Shown in pieces: positions 16,538 through 24,659 of a DNA stretch of 64,000 nt. A program made the translations under genes and the position numbers. Source of the DNA: Pseudodesulfovibrio alkaliphilus (GTDB lineage: Bacteria; Desulfobacterota; Desulfovibrionia; Desulfovibrionales; Desulfovibrionaceae); contig NZ_WODC01000001.1 of the NCBI RefSeq assembly GCF_009729555.1, positions 1 to 64,000 on the forward strand, read 5' to 3'. Within the stretch, counting starts at the first letter, position 1, and each line of letters begins with the position of its first letter. The notes below the pieces were generated by a model, which saw only the letters and a program-made list of their open reading frames with translations, was not told where the DNA came from and did no database searches.

Positions 16538-17335
16538 CTATTTGCGACTACTCTTGTCGATAGCCTCGGCGTTGTCCAGGTCGCCGCCCGTCGCCATGCC
16601 CGCCGCGGCCATGGCGTCTTCGATACGCCGGGGCACGCGCTTGAGAAACGCCCAGAAGCTGCCCATGCTCTGCTTCTCGAAGTATTCGGTATTCAGAGCC
16701 ATGGTTGCCTCGCGCAGCTTATCACTGCCAAAAGCCGTGAGCAGCATGGTTTGCATCCCCGGCTGCTCGCGCTTGAGCCGGGTGATCAGATCCAGGCCGT
16801 CCATATCGCCGAGCTTGAGGTCCACCACGGCGAAATCGATTTTCTCCCTGGCTGCGATCTCGAGGGCTTCGGCACCGCTGCTGGCCGTGAACACCTCGAA
16901 GCCCTTGAGTAACACGCGCTGCGCCACGGTGTCCAGAAAGGCTTCCTCGTCATCTACCACCAGGAATGCGGGACGCCTGGAAAAACCGGCCAGGAAGGCC
17001 CAGAAGCCGCTCATGTCCTGCTTCTCGAAATAGGCGGTGTTCAGAGCGTCGCTGGCCTCGCGCAACTTGTCGCTGCCGTAGCCCGTGAGCAGGAGAGTCT
17101 CCAGTCCGGGCTTGTCCCTCTTCAGCCGGGTGATAACGTCGAGCCCGTCCATGTCCGGCAGCTTGAGATCAATCACGGCCAGATCAATGTCGTTTTCCGC
17201 GGCCAGCCTGACGGCTTCGGCCCCGGTCGCTGCCTCCAGGGTGTTGAAGCCCTTGAGCCTCACGCGTTCGGCCAGGGTTTCCAGAAATTCTGCCTTGTCG
17301 TCCACGAGAAGGACGGTTATTTTCTTGTCACTCAT
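16538..17335 (-). CDS. Tandem two-receiver protein
   Basis: The 265-aa protein consists of two receiver domains joined by a short linker: phospho-acceptors Asp56 (AVIDLKLPDMDG) and Asp172 (AVVDLKLGDMDG). Each has the DD pair, a T/S switch (LLTGYG, LLTAFG) and a Lys within a shared YFEKQ-M motif. There is no output domain; the last 30 residues are a disordered tail. Such proteins serve as phosphate sinks or relay nodes. The two halves are clearly duplicates of each other and related to the receiver of the regulator encoded downstream. The gene lies between the small membrane protein and that regulator. Confidence 0.9.
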   Translation of the reverse strand: MSDKKITVLLVDDKAEFLETLAERVRLKGFNTLEAATGAEAVRLAAENDIDLAVIDLKLPDMDGLDVITRLKRDKPGLETLLLTGYGSDKLREASDALNTAYFEKQDMSGFWAFLAGFSRRPAFLVVDDEEAFLDTVAQRVLLKGFEVFTASSGAEALEIAAREKIDFAVVDLKLGDMDGLDLITRLKREQPGMQTMLLTAFGSDKLREATMALNTEYFEKQSMGSFWAFLKRVPRRIEDAMAAAGMATGGDLDNAEAIDKSSRK

Positions 17336-17368
17336 GGGAAACTCCTTGTGTTTCGCTGTGGACGGTTC

Positions 17369-17797
17369 CTAGTGTCCACCGCTGCCGAATATGCCCGAGG
17401 CCGCCAGAGACAATACCACCACTTCGGCCACGCATATGCCGAAATAGGTCCAATCCTTGCGCCGCACGAAACCTGGCAGCAGCACGAGGTAGCAGACGAT
17501 GGTCAGCAGGGCCAGCAGGGCCATGCCCAGGAAGTTGAGATAATCCCCTTTTCCGAGGAGCGCCACCCAGCCCCAACCGCGAGGGGCGTTGGTCACCTGG
17601 ATGAATTGCTGCACGTTGAGGTGCCAGTTGCGGACAACCATTTCCAGCTCGATATGTGCACCAATGATGCCGGTCACATAAAGAATGTAAGTGACAACCA
17701 TGACCAGAATCCCCAGATAGGCACCCATGCCGAGGATGTTTGCGTAGATGATCTGCTCCGGCATTGGCCGGATATCGGGATCGGTGTGCTGACTCAT
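17369..17797 (-). CDS. Small membrane protein linked to TauE/SafE
   Basis: The 142-aa protein has about three hydrophobic spans: residues 17-45, 86-112 and 117-139. A moderately polar loop (ELEMVVRNWHLNVQQF) lies between the first two. No Cys pair or His cluster suggests cofactor binding. I do not recognise a named family. It follows the TauE/SafE gene by 48 bases in the same direction, so it is likely to be an accessory subunit of that exporter. That role is inference from context. Confidence 0.7.
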   Translation of the reverse strand: MSQHTDPDIRPMPEQIIYANILGMGAYLGILVMVVTYILYVTGIIGAHIELEMVVRNWHLNVQQFIQVTNAPRGWGWVALLGKGDYLNFLGMALLALLTIVCYLVLLPGFVRRKDWTYFGICVAEVVVLSLAASGIFGSGGH

Positions 17798-17845
17798 ACC
17801 GTTTTCTCCTTGATTTGCGCTCAGTTCGTCCGGCTTGCCGACTTT

Positions 17846-18853
17846 CTAACCGAGCAGTCCGATGTGCAATCCCTTGTCGATGGCCTTGAGCCCCGCAAAG
17901 AGAAGGACCACAATCACCATGTAGCGGATGAATTTGGGCTTGGCTATGCTGAGCAGCCTCACGCCCACAAAGGAGCCGAGCATCAACCCGATGATGGAGG
18001 GAATGGCCATCAGCGGAATGACGCAACCCTGATTGATGTAGATCCAGGCGGCCGAGGTGTCGGTGATGGAAAGGAGGAACTTGCTGGTGGCCACGGATAT
18101 TTTCAGCGGTGCGCCCATCATCAGGTTGAACACCGGCACGTTGGCCCAGCCGGCACCCAGGCCGAACATGCCCGCCAGTATGCCGATGAGGATGAAAGTA
18201 ATCAGGGCCTGGGGGGTGCGGTGGGTTTTCCAGGAGACTTTCTGGTTCATGGATTCGTCAAAGTAGGTGCCGCCTATGCCAAAGGCCATGCCTAGAGCGT
18301 CTTGCTTTTTGATGTCCGGTATGGCCGAATTTTTGCTCATGAGCAACAGAACCGCTATGCCGACAATGGTGGTACCCAGGCAGATCTGGAGGATGTCGGG
18401 GTTGAGCTGGGAAAGGTGCAGGCCGAGAACGGCCCCGCCGATGGAGCTGGCCGAGGCGATGAGGGCCATGGGAAGCGCCATGCGCAGACTGGCCAGATTG
18501 CGTCGCAGCAACCCCGGCCCGGCGGCCAGGGCTCCGGCCAGGGCGACCATCAGGCCCGCACCGCGCACAAAGTCGAGATGAAAAGGGAAAAAGCCGCTGA
18601 CCAGAGGGACATAGAGAACGCCCCCCCCCACTCCCGCCAGCACGGCGATGATGCCCAGGACAAAACAGAACACCAGCAGCACCAGGGGCCAGAACCACCA
18701 GGGCTGTGTGTCCATGGCGGCCACCGCGGCCCCTTCGGCGGCCCCGGCGGCCGCCGCCGGGTCGGACATGAGGAAGACAAGGAGTGTGAGCGAGACCAGG
18801 GTGCCCGCTGTTGCCCAGGCAATGGGTGGCAATGTGAAGTTGAATCCGCGCAT
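17846..18853 (-). CDS. TauE/SafE family anion exporter
   Basis: This membrane protein (335 aa from the chosen start) has the family's two repeated halves, each with GVGGG- or GLGAG-type glycine turns (AGVGGGVLYVPL, GLGAGWANVPVFNLMMG), and about eight or nine hydrophobic spans. TauE/SafE proteins export sulfite, sulfoacetate or other small organosulfur anions. The substrate cannot be read from the sequence. AAGAGGTTTCAGC precedes the ATG at 18851-18853; an upstream start at 18892 would add 13 residues. It is the first gene of the minus-strand operon with the small membrane protein, tandem receiver and NtrC-like regulator, so its expression or activity is probably tied to the array. Confidence 0.88.
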   Translation of the reverse strand: MRGFNFTLPPIAWATAGTLVSLTLLVFLMSDPAAAAGAAEGAAVAAMDTQPWWFWPLVLLVFCFVLGIIAVLAGVGGGVLYVPLVSGFFPFHLDFVRGAGLMVALAGALAAGPGLLRRNLASLRMALPMALIASASSIGGAVLGLHLSQLNPDILQICLGTTIVGIAVLLLMSKNSAIPDIKKQDALGMAFGIGGTYFDESMNQKVSWKTHRTPQALITFILIGILAGMFGLGAGWANVPVFNLMMGAPLKISVATSKFLLSITDTSAAWIYINQGCVIPLMAIPSIIGLMLGSFVGVRLLSIAKPKFIRYMVIVVLLFAGLKAIDKGLHIGLLG

Positions 18854-18894
18854 GCTGAAACCTCTTGCTGTGATTTTTTGAAACAAGGGCATTT

Positions 18895-18958
18895 ACAAAC
18901 GAAACAGTTTGTGCTTAGTTGGCAACGGCATTTGTGTCAATACTTTTATCTTTGTCAA
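18895..18958. promoter_or_regulatory. Divergent control region with palindromic operator
   Basis: An inverted repeat ACAAAC-N6-GTTTGT sits at 18895-18912. Two TTGACA-type -35 boxes for the leftward operon are at 18935-18940 and 18953-18958. The first, with a 17-base spacer to TAAGCA, would place transcription start inside the inverted repeat. On the plus strand TTGGCA (18919-18924) and TACTTT (18941-18946) may serve the rightward receiver gene. Confidence 0.4.
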
Positions 18959-18968
18959 AAATTGAAAC

Positions 18969-19328
18969 ATGCGAATCCTTCTTGTTGACGATGAGGTCGG
19001 GTTTGTGGAGGCCCTTGCGGAACGGCTGCTCCTGCGAGGGTTCCGCCCTGTGGTCGCTCTCGACGCGACCCAGGCGCTGCGCACCCTGGAGGCGGAGTCT
19101 TTCGACGCCATGGTTCTGGATCTGCGTCTGCCGGACGCAAACGGTGCAGAGGTGCTGCGCCATGCCAGGAGACATTGCCCGGCCATGTCCGTGCATGTGC
19201 TCACCGGCCACGGCACGGACCTGGATCGCGAGCTGTGTCTCGGCCTGGGAGCTGTTTCATTTATCAACAAACCGATCGGTGTGGAAAAGCTCGCCCTGCT
19301 CTTGCGTGGCGAAGAGGAGGCGGTATGA
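18969..19328 (+). CDS. Single-domain receiver
   Basis: A stand-alone CheY-like receiver of 119 aa. It has the acidic pair at residues 7-8, Asp51 as phospho-acceptor (MVLDLRLPDANG), a Thr in VLTGHG and NKPIG with the conserved Lys. There is no output domain. The start lacks a strong Shine-Dalgarno. Its stop overlaps the ATG of the sensor kinase as ATGA, so the two are produced together. It probably receives phosphate from that kinase. Confidence 0.9.
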   Translation: MRILLVDDEVGFVEALAERLLLRGFRPVVALDATQALRTLEAESFDAMVLDLRLPDANGAEVLRHARRHCPAMSVHVLTGHGTDLDRELCLGLGAVSFINKPIGVEKLALLLRGEEEAV

Positions 19329-21085
19329 GCGCAATGCGGCGGCGTCTGGTTGCCTGCCTGGTGCCCAAATTCCTGAAACCGCACAACAGCTCGCTGGTCA
19401 GACAGGGGTTTCTCGATTATCGGTCGCTGTGGCTGCTCGCCATTGCGCTGCTTGCCGTGGTGTCGCTGCTGCCGCTTTGCACTCTCACGGCCATAGACTA
19501 CGCCCTGACAGGGCAGGTGGCGCGTTCGGAACAGGTGCTGCGAACCGTACGCACCGCGTCCAACGCCCGACGCACCGTGACCTATTTTCTGGATGAGCGG
19601 CGCTCGGTGCTGGAATTCACCCTGCGCGAGGAGACCTTCGACCTGATGAAAGACCCCGAGCATCTGGCCCAGGTGCTCAGAAACATGCGCGCCGGTTTCA
19701 ACGGCATCGTGGACCTTGGGCTGCTCACCGAGGATGGCGTTCAGGTGTCCTATGCCGGCCCGTTCGACCTTCAGGACCGCTCCTATAAGGATATGCCGTG
19801 GTTCAAAACAGCCATGGAGAAAGGGGCCTACATCAGCGACGTGTTTCTGGGGTTTCGCAACATCCCCCACGCCATTGTGGCAGTGCGCGGCGAGACCCGA
19901 ACAGGACGCCCCTATCTGTTGCGGGCCACGCTGGACACCCTGGCCTTCTCCAACATGCTCGCCTCCCTTGAGGCGGGAAACAGCGGCGACGCCTTCATCA
20001 TCAACGGGGGAGGCATACTCCAGACGCCGTCCAAGACCTATGGGGCCATCTCACAGGTGGCGGGCATTCCGGTGCCCGCATTCAGCGAGCGCACGGACCA
20101 TTTCGTCACTACGGACAGCAGAGGGGTGGAGCTTCTGGTGGCCTATGCCTACATCAAGGCGTCGCCGTTTATCCTCTGCGTGGTCAAGCCCACCTCCGAG
20201 GCCATGGTCGGCTGGCTGCAGCCGCGAATGGACCTGCTCTGGCTCGCGGGAATCAGCCTGGTGGTCATTGTCACAGCCATCTATGTCATTTCCACCTACA
20301 TGACCAACGCCATTTACGACTCCAACCTGCGTCAGGCCCAGGTCATGGAGCGCATGGAGCAGACGGGCCGGCTCGCCTCCATCGGCCGCCTGGCCGCAGG
20401 CGTGGCGCACGAAATCAACAACCCTCTGGCGGTCATTTCCGAGCGGGCCGGGCTCGTCCGCGACATGCTCACCCTGCCGGGACGCGAGGCAGACCCCGGG
20501 CTGGTGGACAACATAGACATCGTTCTGGAGTCCGTGGAGCGCTGCGGCCAGATCACCAAGCAGCTCCTCGGCTTTGCCTGCAAGATCGATCTGACCATCG
20601 AGAAACTGGACCTGGGCCGTGTGGTCCGCGGCGTACTCCGCTTTCTGGAAAAAGAGGCCGAGTACCGCAGCATAGACATTAATGTGGACATTCCGTCCGA
20701 TCTGCCGCCTATTCATTCCGACCGAGGCAAACTGCAGCAGATCACCCTGAACCTCGTGACCAACGCGCTACAGGCCATGAAGTCCGGTGGGCGCATGGCC
20801 ATAGCGGCAAACCTTGGCAAGGACCGGGATGTCATTTTGCGTTTTTCGGACACGGGTTGCGGCATTGCCCCAGAGCATCTGAGCCGCATTTTCGATCCCT
20901 TTTTCACCACCAAGGGCAACCACGAGGGCTCCGGCCTCGGTTTGTCCATAACCTATGGACTGGTCAGGAAACTCGGGGGGGCCATCTCCGTCGAAAGCGA
21001 GATAAACAAGGGCACGACGTTTTTCGTCTCCCTGCCCCTGAGAATGGAGGAGCAAGGTGTCGGCACTGAAGATACTGTTGGTTGA
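19325..21085 (+). CDS. Membrane sensor histidine kinase (periplasmic Cache-like)
   Basis: The 586-aa kinase has one transmembrane segment at about 34-60, a periplasmic region of about 240 residues with PAS/Cache-like features (DRSYKDMPWFKTAMEKGAYI), and a second membrane segment at about 303-326. A HisKA domain with H362 in VAHEINNPL and an intact HATPase follow: N-box LNLVTNALQAM, DTGCGI, and GSGLGLSITYGL. The ligand is unknown; small organic anions are common for Cache domains. The ATG overlaps the preceding receiver stop. Placing it upstream of several receivers suggests it feeds the phosphorelay controlling the TauE operon (inference). Confidence 0.9.
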   Translation: MSAMRRRLVACLVPKFLKPHNSSLVRQGFLDYRSLWLLAIALLAVVSLLPLCTLTAIDYALTGQVARSEQVLRTVRTASNARRTVTYFLDERRSVLEFTLREETFDLMKDPEHLAQVLRNMRAGFNGIVDLGLLTEDGVQVSYAGPFDLQDRSYKDMPWFKTAMEKGAYISDVFLGFRNIPHAIVAVRGETRTGRPYLLRATLDTLAFSNMLASLEAGNSGDAFIINGGGILQTPSKTYGAISQVAGIPVPAFSERTDHFVTTDSRGVELLVAYAYIKASPFILCVVKPTSEAMVGWLQPRMDLLWLAGISLVVIVTAIYVISTYMTNAIYDSNLRQAQVMERMEQTGRLASIGRLAAGVAHEINNPLAVISERAGLVRDMLTLPGREADPGLVDNIDIVLESVERCGQITKQLLGFACKIDLTIEKLDLGRVVRGVLRFLEKEAEYRSIDINVDIPSDLPPIHSDRGKLQQITLNLVTNALQAMKSGGRMAIAANLGKDRDVILRFSDTGCGIAPEHLSRIFDPFFTTKGNHEGSGLGLSITYGLVRKLGGAISVESEINKGTTFFVSLPLRMEEQGVGTEDTVG

Positions 21086-21434
21086 CGATGAGGAAAAGTT
21101 TGTTTCGGCCCTGGCCCAGCGGCTTGCTCTGCGGGGCTTTGTGGCCGAATGGGCAGTGTCCGGCGCCGAGGCCCTGGCCAAGGCATCCCGCACCACGTTC
21201 GATCTGGCGATCCTGGACGTGAAAATGCCGCGCCTTGGGGGCGTGGATCTCAAGCGCGAGTTGAGCCGGATCATGCCGGGTACGCGGTTCATCTTTTTCA
21301 CAGGACACGGCAGCGAGGACGAGTTCAAGGTCTGTTCGGCCGAGGCCTCCTGCTATCTGGTCAAGCCGATGCCCATCGACGAACTGGTGGTCAACATCCA
21401 CCGGGTCATGGGCATTTCGCCCAAGGAGAATTGA
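21057..21434 (+). CDS. Single-domain receiver, GTG start
   Basis: A 125-aa receiver with the acidic pair at residues 10-11, Asp54 (AILDVKMPRLGG), FFTGHG and Lys in YLVKPMPIDEL. It starts with GTG at 21057 behind GGAGGAG and overlaps the end of the sensor kinase by 29 bases. No output domain is present. Its sequence is closer to the receivers at 18969 and 23458 than to the YFEKQ type read leftward. Confidence 0.9.
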   Translation: MSALKILLVDDEEKFVSALAQRLALRGFVAEWAVSGAEALAKASRTTFDLAILDVKMPRLGGVDLKRELSRIMPGTRFIFFTGHGSEDEFKVCSAEASCYLVKPMPIDELVVNIHRVMGISPKEN

Positions 21435-21436
21435 AC

Positions 21437-22099
21437 ATGAACGCGACTCTGCGGATACCCTTTGAAACCCTGCACACCTTCGGACAGATGAACGTGCACC
21501 TGACCCATGAGTTGCAAAACGTCATGGCCACCATCTCCGAGACCTCGGGCCTGCTTGAGGATCTCGCGGCCTTCAGGACCTCGGGAGGCGGCGTGGACCC
21601 GGCCCGCCTCGAAAAGCTGCTGCGCCGCATCGGAGAGGAGGCCGGCCGAGGTCAGCGGCTCGTCAGCCGCATCAATTCCCTGGCCCACAGCACGGACGCC
21701 CCGGCCATCCGCCTGGACCTGGGCCGGGTGGTCCGGTTCATGGCCGAGGTTTCCAGCTGTTTTCCCAAGTCCCGCACCATACGCCTGGACATCTGCGACC
21801 GATGCGTGGCCCTGGATGCGGCCCCTTACACCGTGCAGCAGTTGCTCTACGGGTGCTTGCAGGCGGCCTTCCGTGGACTTGCGCCGGACCAGGAGGTGGC
21901 CTTGAGCCTGCGCATGGAGGGTAACATCTGCGTCCTGCGCCTCTCCGGCCTGGCGAAGCTTGCTGCGGCGGACCAGGAGGAACCTTTTCCCGACCGCCCC
22001 ACGGCCCTGGCCGCCGAGGCGCTGGACGCGACCCTCGGCCTGGACCGCGACGCGGGCATCCTGACCCTGCACCTGCAATGCGTGACCGGCGGAGACTAA
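21437..22099 (+). CDS. Kinase-like protein, possible histidine phosphotransferase
   Basis: The 220-aa protein starts 2 bases after the preceding receiver. Its N-terminal half has a dimerisation-type helix with an H-box-like HLTHELQNVMATISETSGLLEDL core (His24 is the probable site). The C-terminal half resembles the shape of a HATPase domain, but no N-box, DxGxG or GxGxG motif can be found. Loss of the ATP-binding signatures and a short length match ChpT-like phosphotransferases, which relay phosphate between receivers. An alternative is an inactive kinase. There is no membrane segment. Confidence 0.65.
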   Translation: MNATLRIPFETLHTFGQMNVHLTHELQNVMATISETSGLLEDLAAFRTSGGGVDPARLEKLLRRIGEEAGRGQRLVSRINSLAHSTDAPAIRLDLGRVVRFMAEVSSCFPKSRTIRLDICDRCVALDAAPYTVQQLLYGCLQAAFRGLAPDQEVALSLRMEGNICVLRLSGLAKLAAADQEEPFPDRPTALAAEALDATLGLDRDAGILTLHLQCVTGGD

Positions 22100-22175
22100 C
22101 ATATCCCGCAGCCCCCGAAACGGTCACTGACGCCGCATCGGGACGCCTGAAACGCGCAACTCGGGAGGTGCTACA

Positions 22176-23384
22176 ATGGACGATTCCATACTTCCAAACC
22201 AGCGGACCGACGCGCCCCTGGACATCCTGTTGGTGGACGACGAGACGGGCTTTCGCGAAAGCGTGGCCCAGCGCCTCCAACTGCGAGGCATTTCGCCCAG
22301 GACAGCCGGTTCGGGCGAAGAATGCCTCGAGATCATGGCCAGCCAGCCAGCCCCGGTGTTGGTTCTGGATGTCCGGCTCCCGGGCATGAACGGCCTTGAG
22401 ACCCTCAGGCGCCTCAAGGACGGGTATCCCGATGCCGAGGTGGTGCTCATCACCGGCCACGCCACAACCTCCGACGGAGTGCAGGGCATGAAGGACGGGG
22501 CCTTCGACTACCTGATCAAACCTGTGGAAATCGACCAGCTGGCCCGGAAGGTACGGCAGGCCCACGACACCGTCATCCGGCGTGAGGAGCGCCGCCGCGA
22601 GGCGGCCTTCCGCACCCAGGTGGCGCAGCGCATGGCCGAGACCGAACGGCTGGCCTCCCTGGGTACTCTGGCGGCCGGGGTGGCTCACGAGATCAACAAC
22701 CCGGTGGCCATCATGATCCAGGAAGCCGAATGGCTCATGGATCTGCTGCAAGACGACGACCAAGGCCGGATCAATCCCGCGGAACTGCGCCAATCCCTCC
22801 AGATTATCCAGACTCAGGGGAACCGATGCCGGGAAATCACCCACAACCTGCTCCACTTCGCCCGCAAGGCCGAGACCCGGCGGCAATCCATGAGCCTCAA
22901 CGCCATGGTCATGGAGCTTCGCGAAATCATGGAGCGTCAGGCCGCGAAGCACCATATCATCCTCGAAATCAGGCTGGCCCCGAACCTGCCCGAACTCGTG
23001 GCGTCCCCTTCAGAAATCCAGCAGATACTCCTCAACCTCGTCAACAACGCCATTTCGGCCATGGAGGACAAGGGCGGACGCATCCAGATCGCCACGGCCG
23101 TGGAAGTTCGCGCCGACATAGGCAAAACGCTTCTGCTCCGGGTGGAAGACACCGGACCCGGTATTGCCGAAGCCGACATCTCCAGGATATTCGACCCCTT
23201 TTTCACCACCAAACCTGTGGGCAAGGGCACGGGGCTTGGCCTGTCCGTCTGCTACGGCATCGTCGCCAGGATGGGGGGCGATATCTCGGTGCAAAGCGCC
23301 CCGGACCAGGGCGCCGCCTTTTCGGTCCACCTGCCCTTGCAAGCGCCTGGCATCACACCGCAGGCGCGGCCCGACCCATCGTGA
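22176..23384 (+). CDS. Receiver-histidine kinase hybrid (cytoplasmic)
   Basis: The 402-aa protein begins with a receiver (Asp65 in LVLDVRLPGMNG, Lys115), followed by a coiled linker rich in Arg/Glu. A HisKA domain has H171 in AGVAHEINNP and is followed by a complete HATPase (LLNLVNNAISAM, DTGPGI, GKGTGLGLSVCYGI). There is no membrane segment. This receiver-first order makes it a kinase whose activity can be set by an incoming phosphate. The gene is 76 bases after the phosphotransferase-like gene and 73 bases before the last receiver. Confidence 0.9.
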   Translation: MDDSILPNQRTDAPLDILLVDDETGFRESVAQRLQLRGISPRTAGSGEECLEIMASQPAPVLVLDVRLPGMNGLETLRRLKDGYPDAEVVLITGHATTSDGVQGMKDGAFDYLIKPVEIDQLARKVRQAHDTVIRREERRREAAFRTQVAQRMAETERLASLGTLAAGVAHEINNPVAIMIQEAEWLMDLLQDDDQGRINPAELRQSLQIIQTQGNRCREITHNLLHFARKAETRRQSMSLNAMVMELREIMERQAAKHHIILEIRLAPNLPELVASPSEIQQILLNLVNNAISAMEDKGGRIQIATAVEVRADIGKTLLLRVEDTGPGIAEADISRIFDPFFTTKPVGKGTGLGLSVCYGIVARMGGDISVQSAPDQGAAFSVHLPLQAPGITPQARPDPS

Positions 23385-23457
23385 CAGGCACTCCGGCCAC
23401 CCTTGGCCGGGAAGCGAAATGCCTTGCTGCAAGGCGTTTGTACCAGGAGAGGATACC

Positions 23458-23868
23458 ATGAGCGAGATACGCGTAATGCTGGTGGATGACGAGCCCGCCT
23501 TTCTGAACACTCTCAAGAAACGGTTGGTTCACCGGAAGTTTTCCGTATCCACAGCCCAGTGCGGAGAGGAGTGTCTGGCCCTGCTGAAGCAGGCCCCTGT
23601 GGATGTGGTTATTCTGGATGTCAAGATGCCTGTCATGGACGGCATCGAGGTCCTGGGAGAGATCGTCCGGCGCATGCCACGCGTCGCCGTAGTGCTGCTC
23701 ACGGGCCACGCCGACTCGGCCACAGCCGTGGGCGGCATTGAGGGGGGGGCCTTCGACTACCTGCTCAAGCCCGTGGCCATCGACGATCTCGTCAACGCCA
23801 TCCAAGGGGCATACGAATCAAAACAGCTTGGGGGCTCCTCCGGCTCCAAGGCATCGAAACGGGATTGA
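23458..23868 (+). CDS. Single-domain receiver
   Basis: The 136-aa receiver has the acidic pair at residues 10-11, Asp54 (VILDVKMPVMDG), LLTGHADS and a Lys in YLLKPVAIDDL. It ends in a polar tail of about 15 residues with no output domain. CAGGAGAGGATACC precedes its ATG. It closes the rightward half of the array and is the probable partner of the hybrid kinase directly upstream. Confidence 0.9.
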   Translation: MSEIRVMLVDDEPAFLNTLKKRLVHRKFSVSTAQCGEECLALLKQAPVDVVILDVKMPVMDGIEVLGEIVRRMPRVAVVLLTGHADSATAVGGIEGGAFDYLLKPVAIDDLVNAIQGAYESKQLGGSSGSKASKRD

Positions 23869-24441
23869 AATACGCCGCCAGGGAGAGCATAGGGGCTGGT
23901 TCGCGAAGAAATCCCGACCGCAAAAGATTTCCTTGCCGACGGGGCTGGTTGGCGAAGTCGAAAAACTCGGTCAGCGCTTTCGCTTCCGGTCCAAAGAGTT
24001 CCAGCTGCTGCCGGCCACCAGCGACCATGTCCTGGCAGTCATGACCGAACCGGATTCCGCCCTGAAAAACAGCCAGCGCGACTTTATCAAGGCGCGGCTT
24101 CGAACCCTGGGCTACCTGATCATGCCCTCCCGCAGGCATACGCCGAAAATTGGCCCCGCCATGGCCGTCTCCCCAAAATCCCATATCAAACCAAAAGAAT
24201 ATCACGCCTTCGAAAACCGGAGAAGGGAAGCCGCATACGCACCGCAACAAGGGAACCCACTTCTGATCAACGGGCTGGGTGCTGTACGGTGAGAGTCTTA
24301 TCTCTATGCAACAGAACGAAGCATAATGAGCGCACGACGCCTGTTACCTGTCATGGCGCAGTCAGTATGCGGGTTTGATGCCATTTTATTCCAATATTCA
24401 AAGGCTCTCAATCCCTTTACACTTCCCGACTGTCACCCACG
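23869..24441. other. Intergenic region with possible decayed gene
   Basis: A plus-strand frame stays open to 24292 and contains protein-like stretches such as KISLPTGLVGEVEKLGQRF and DFIKARLRTLGYLIMPSRR. It continues out of the receiver region in another frame and has no Shine-Dalgarno-supported start. A 17-base near-perfect direct repeat (GGGGCTGGTT[C/G]GCGAAG) occurs at 23892-23908 and 23941-23957. This is either an unrecognised gene or a remnant. Nothing is seen between 24293 and 24441. Confidence 0.35.
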
Positions 24442-24473
24442 AAAAAGGGGCTTGCGACATTCATCGCAAGCCC
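24442..24473 (-). terminator. Terminator after tRNA-Ser
   Basis: A 10-bp stem GGGCTTGCGA/TCGCAAGCCC with a 6-base loop is followed on the minus strand by CTTTTT. It begins 9 bases after the tRNA 3' end. Confidence 0.85.
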
Positions 24474-24481
24474 TTGAAATC

Positions 24482-24575
24482 TGGCGGAGAAGGAGGGATT
24501 TGAACCCTCGATACGGCTCTACACCGTATACACGCTTAGCAGGCGTGCGCCTTCAGCCAACTCGGCCACTTCTCC
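24482..24575 (-). tRNA. tRNA-Ser (GCT anticodon)
   Basis: On the minus strand the acceptor stem GGAGAAG/CTTCTCC, the anticodon stem-loop CACGC-CTGCTAA-GCGTG with anticodon GCT, a long variable arm (TACGG...CCGTA) and the T-arm GAGGGTTCAAATCCCTC are all present. The CCA end is encoded. The class II long variable arm fits serine, which decodes AGC/AGU. Confidence 0.96.
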
Positions 24576-24619
24576 TGTTTCGAATCCTGGCCGCAGCCGC
24601 GGCCGGGTCGAGGTAGAAG

Positions 24620-24649
24620 GCTCTACCCTTTTCCTGCGGACCTTGTCAA
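24620..24649 (-). promoter_or_regulatory. Candidate promoter of tRNA-Ser
   Basis: On the minus strand, TTGACA (24644-24649), an 18-base spacer and TAGAGC (24620-24625) precede the tRNA by about 45 bases. The -10 match is weak. Confidence 0.4.
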
Positions 24650-24659
24650 CACGCCGGTC

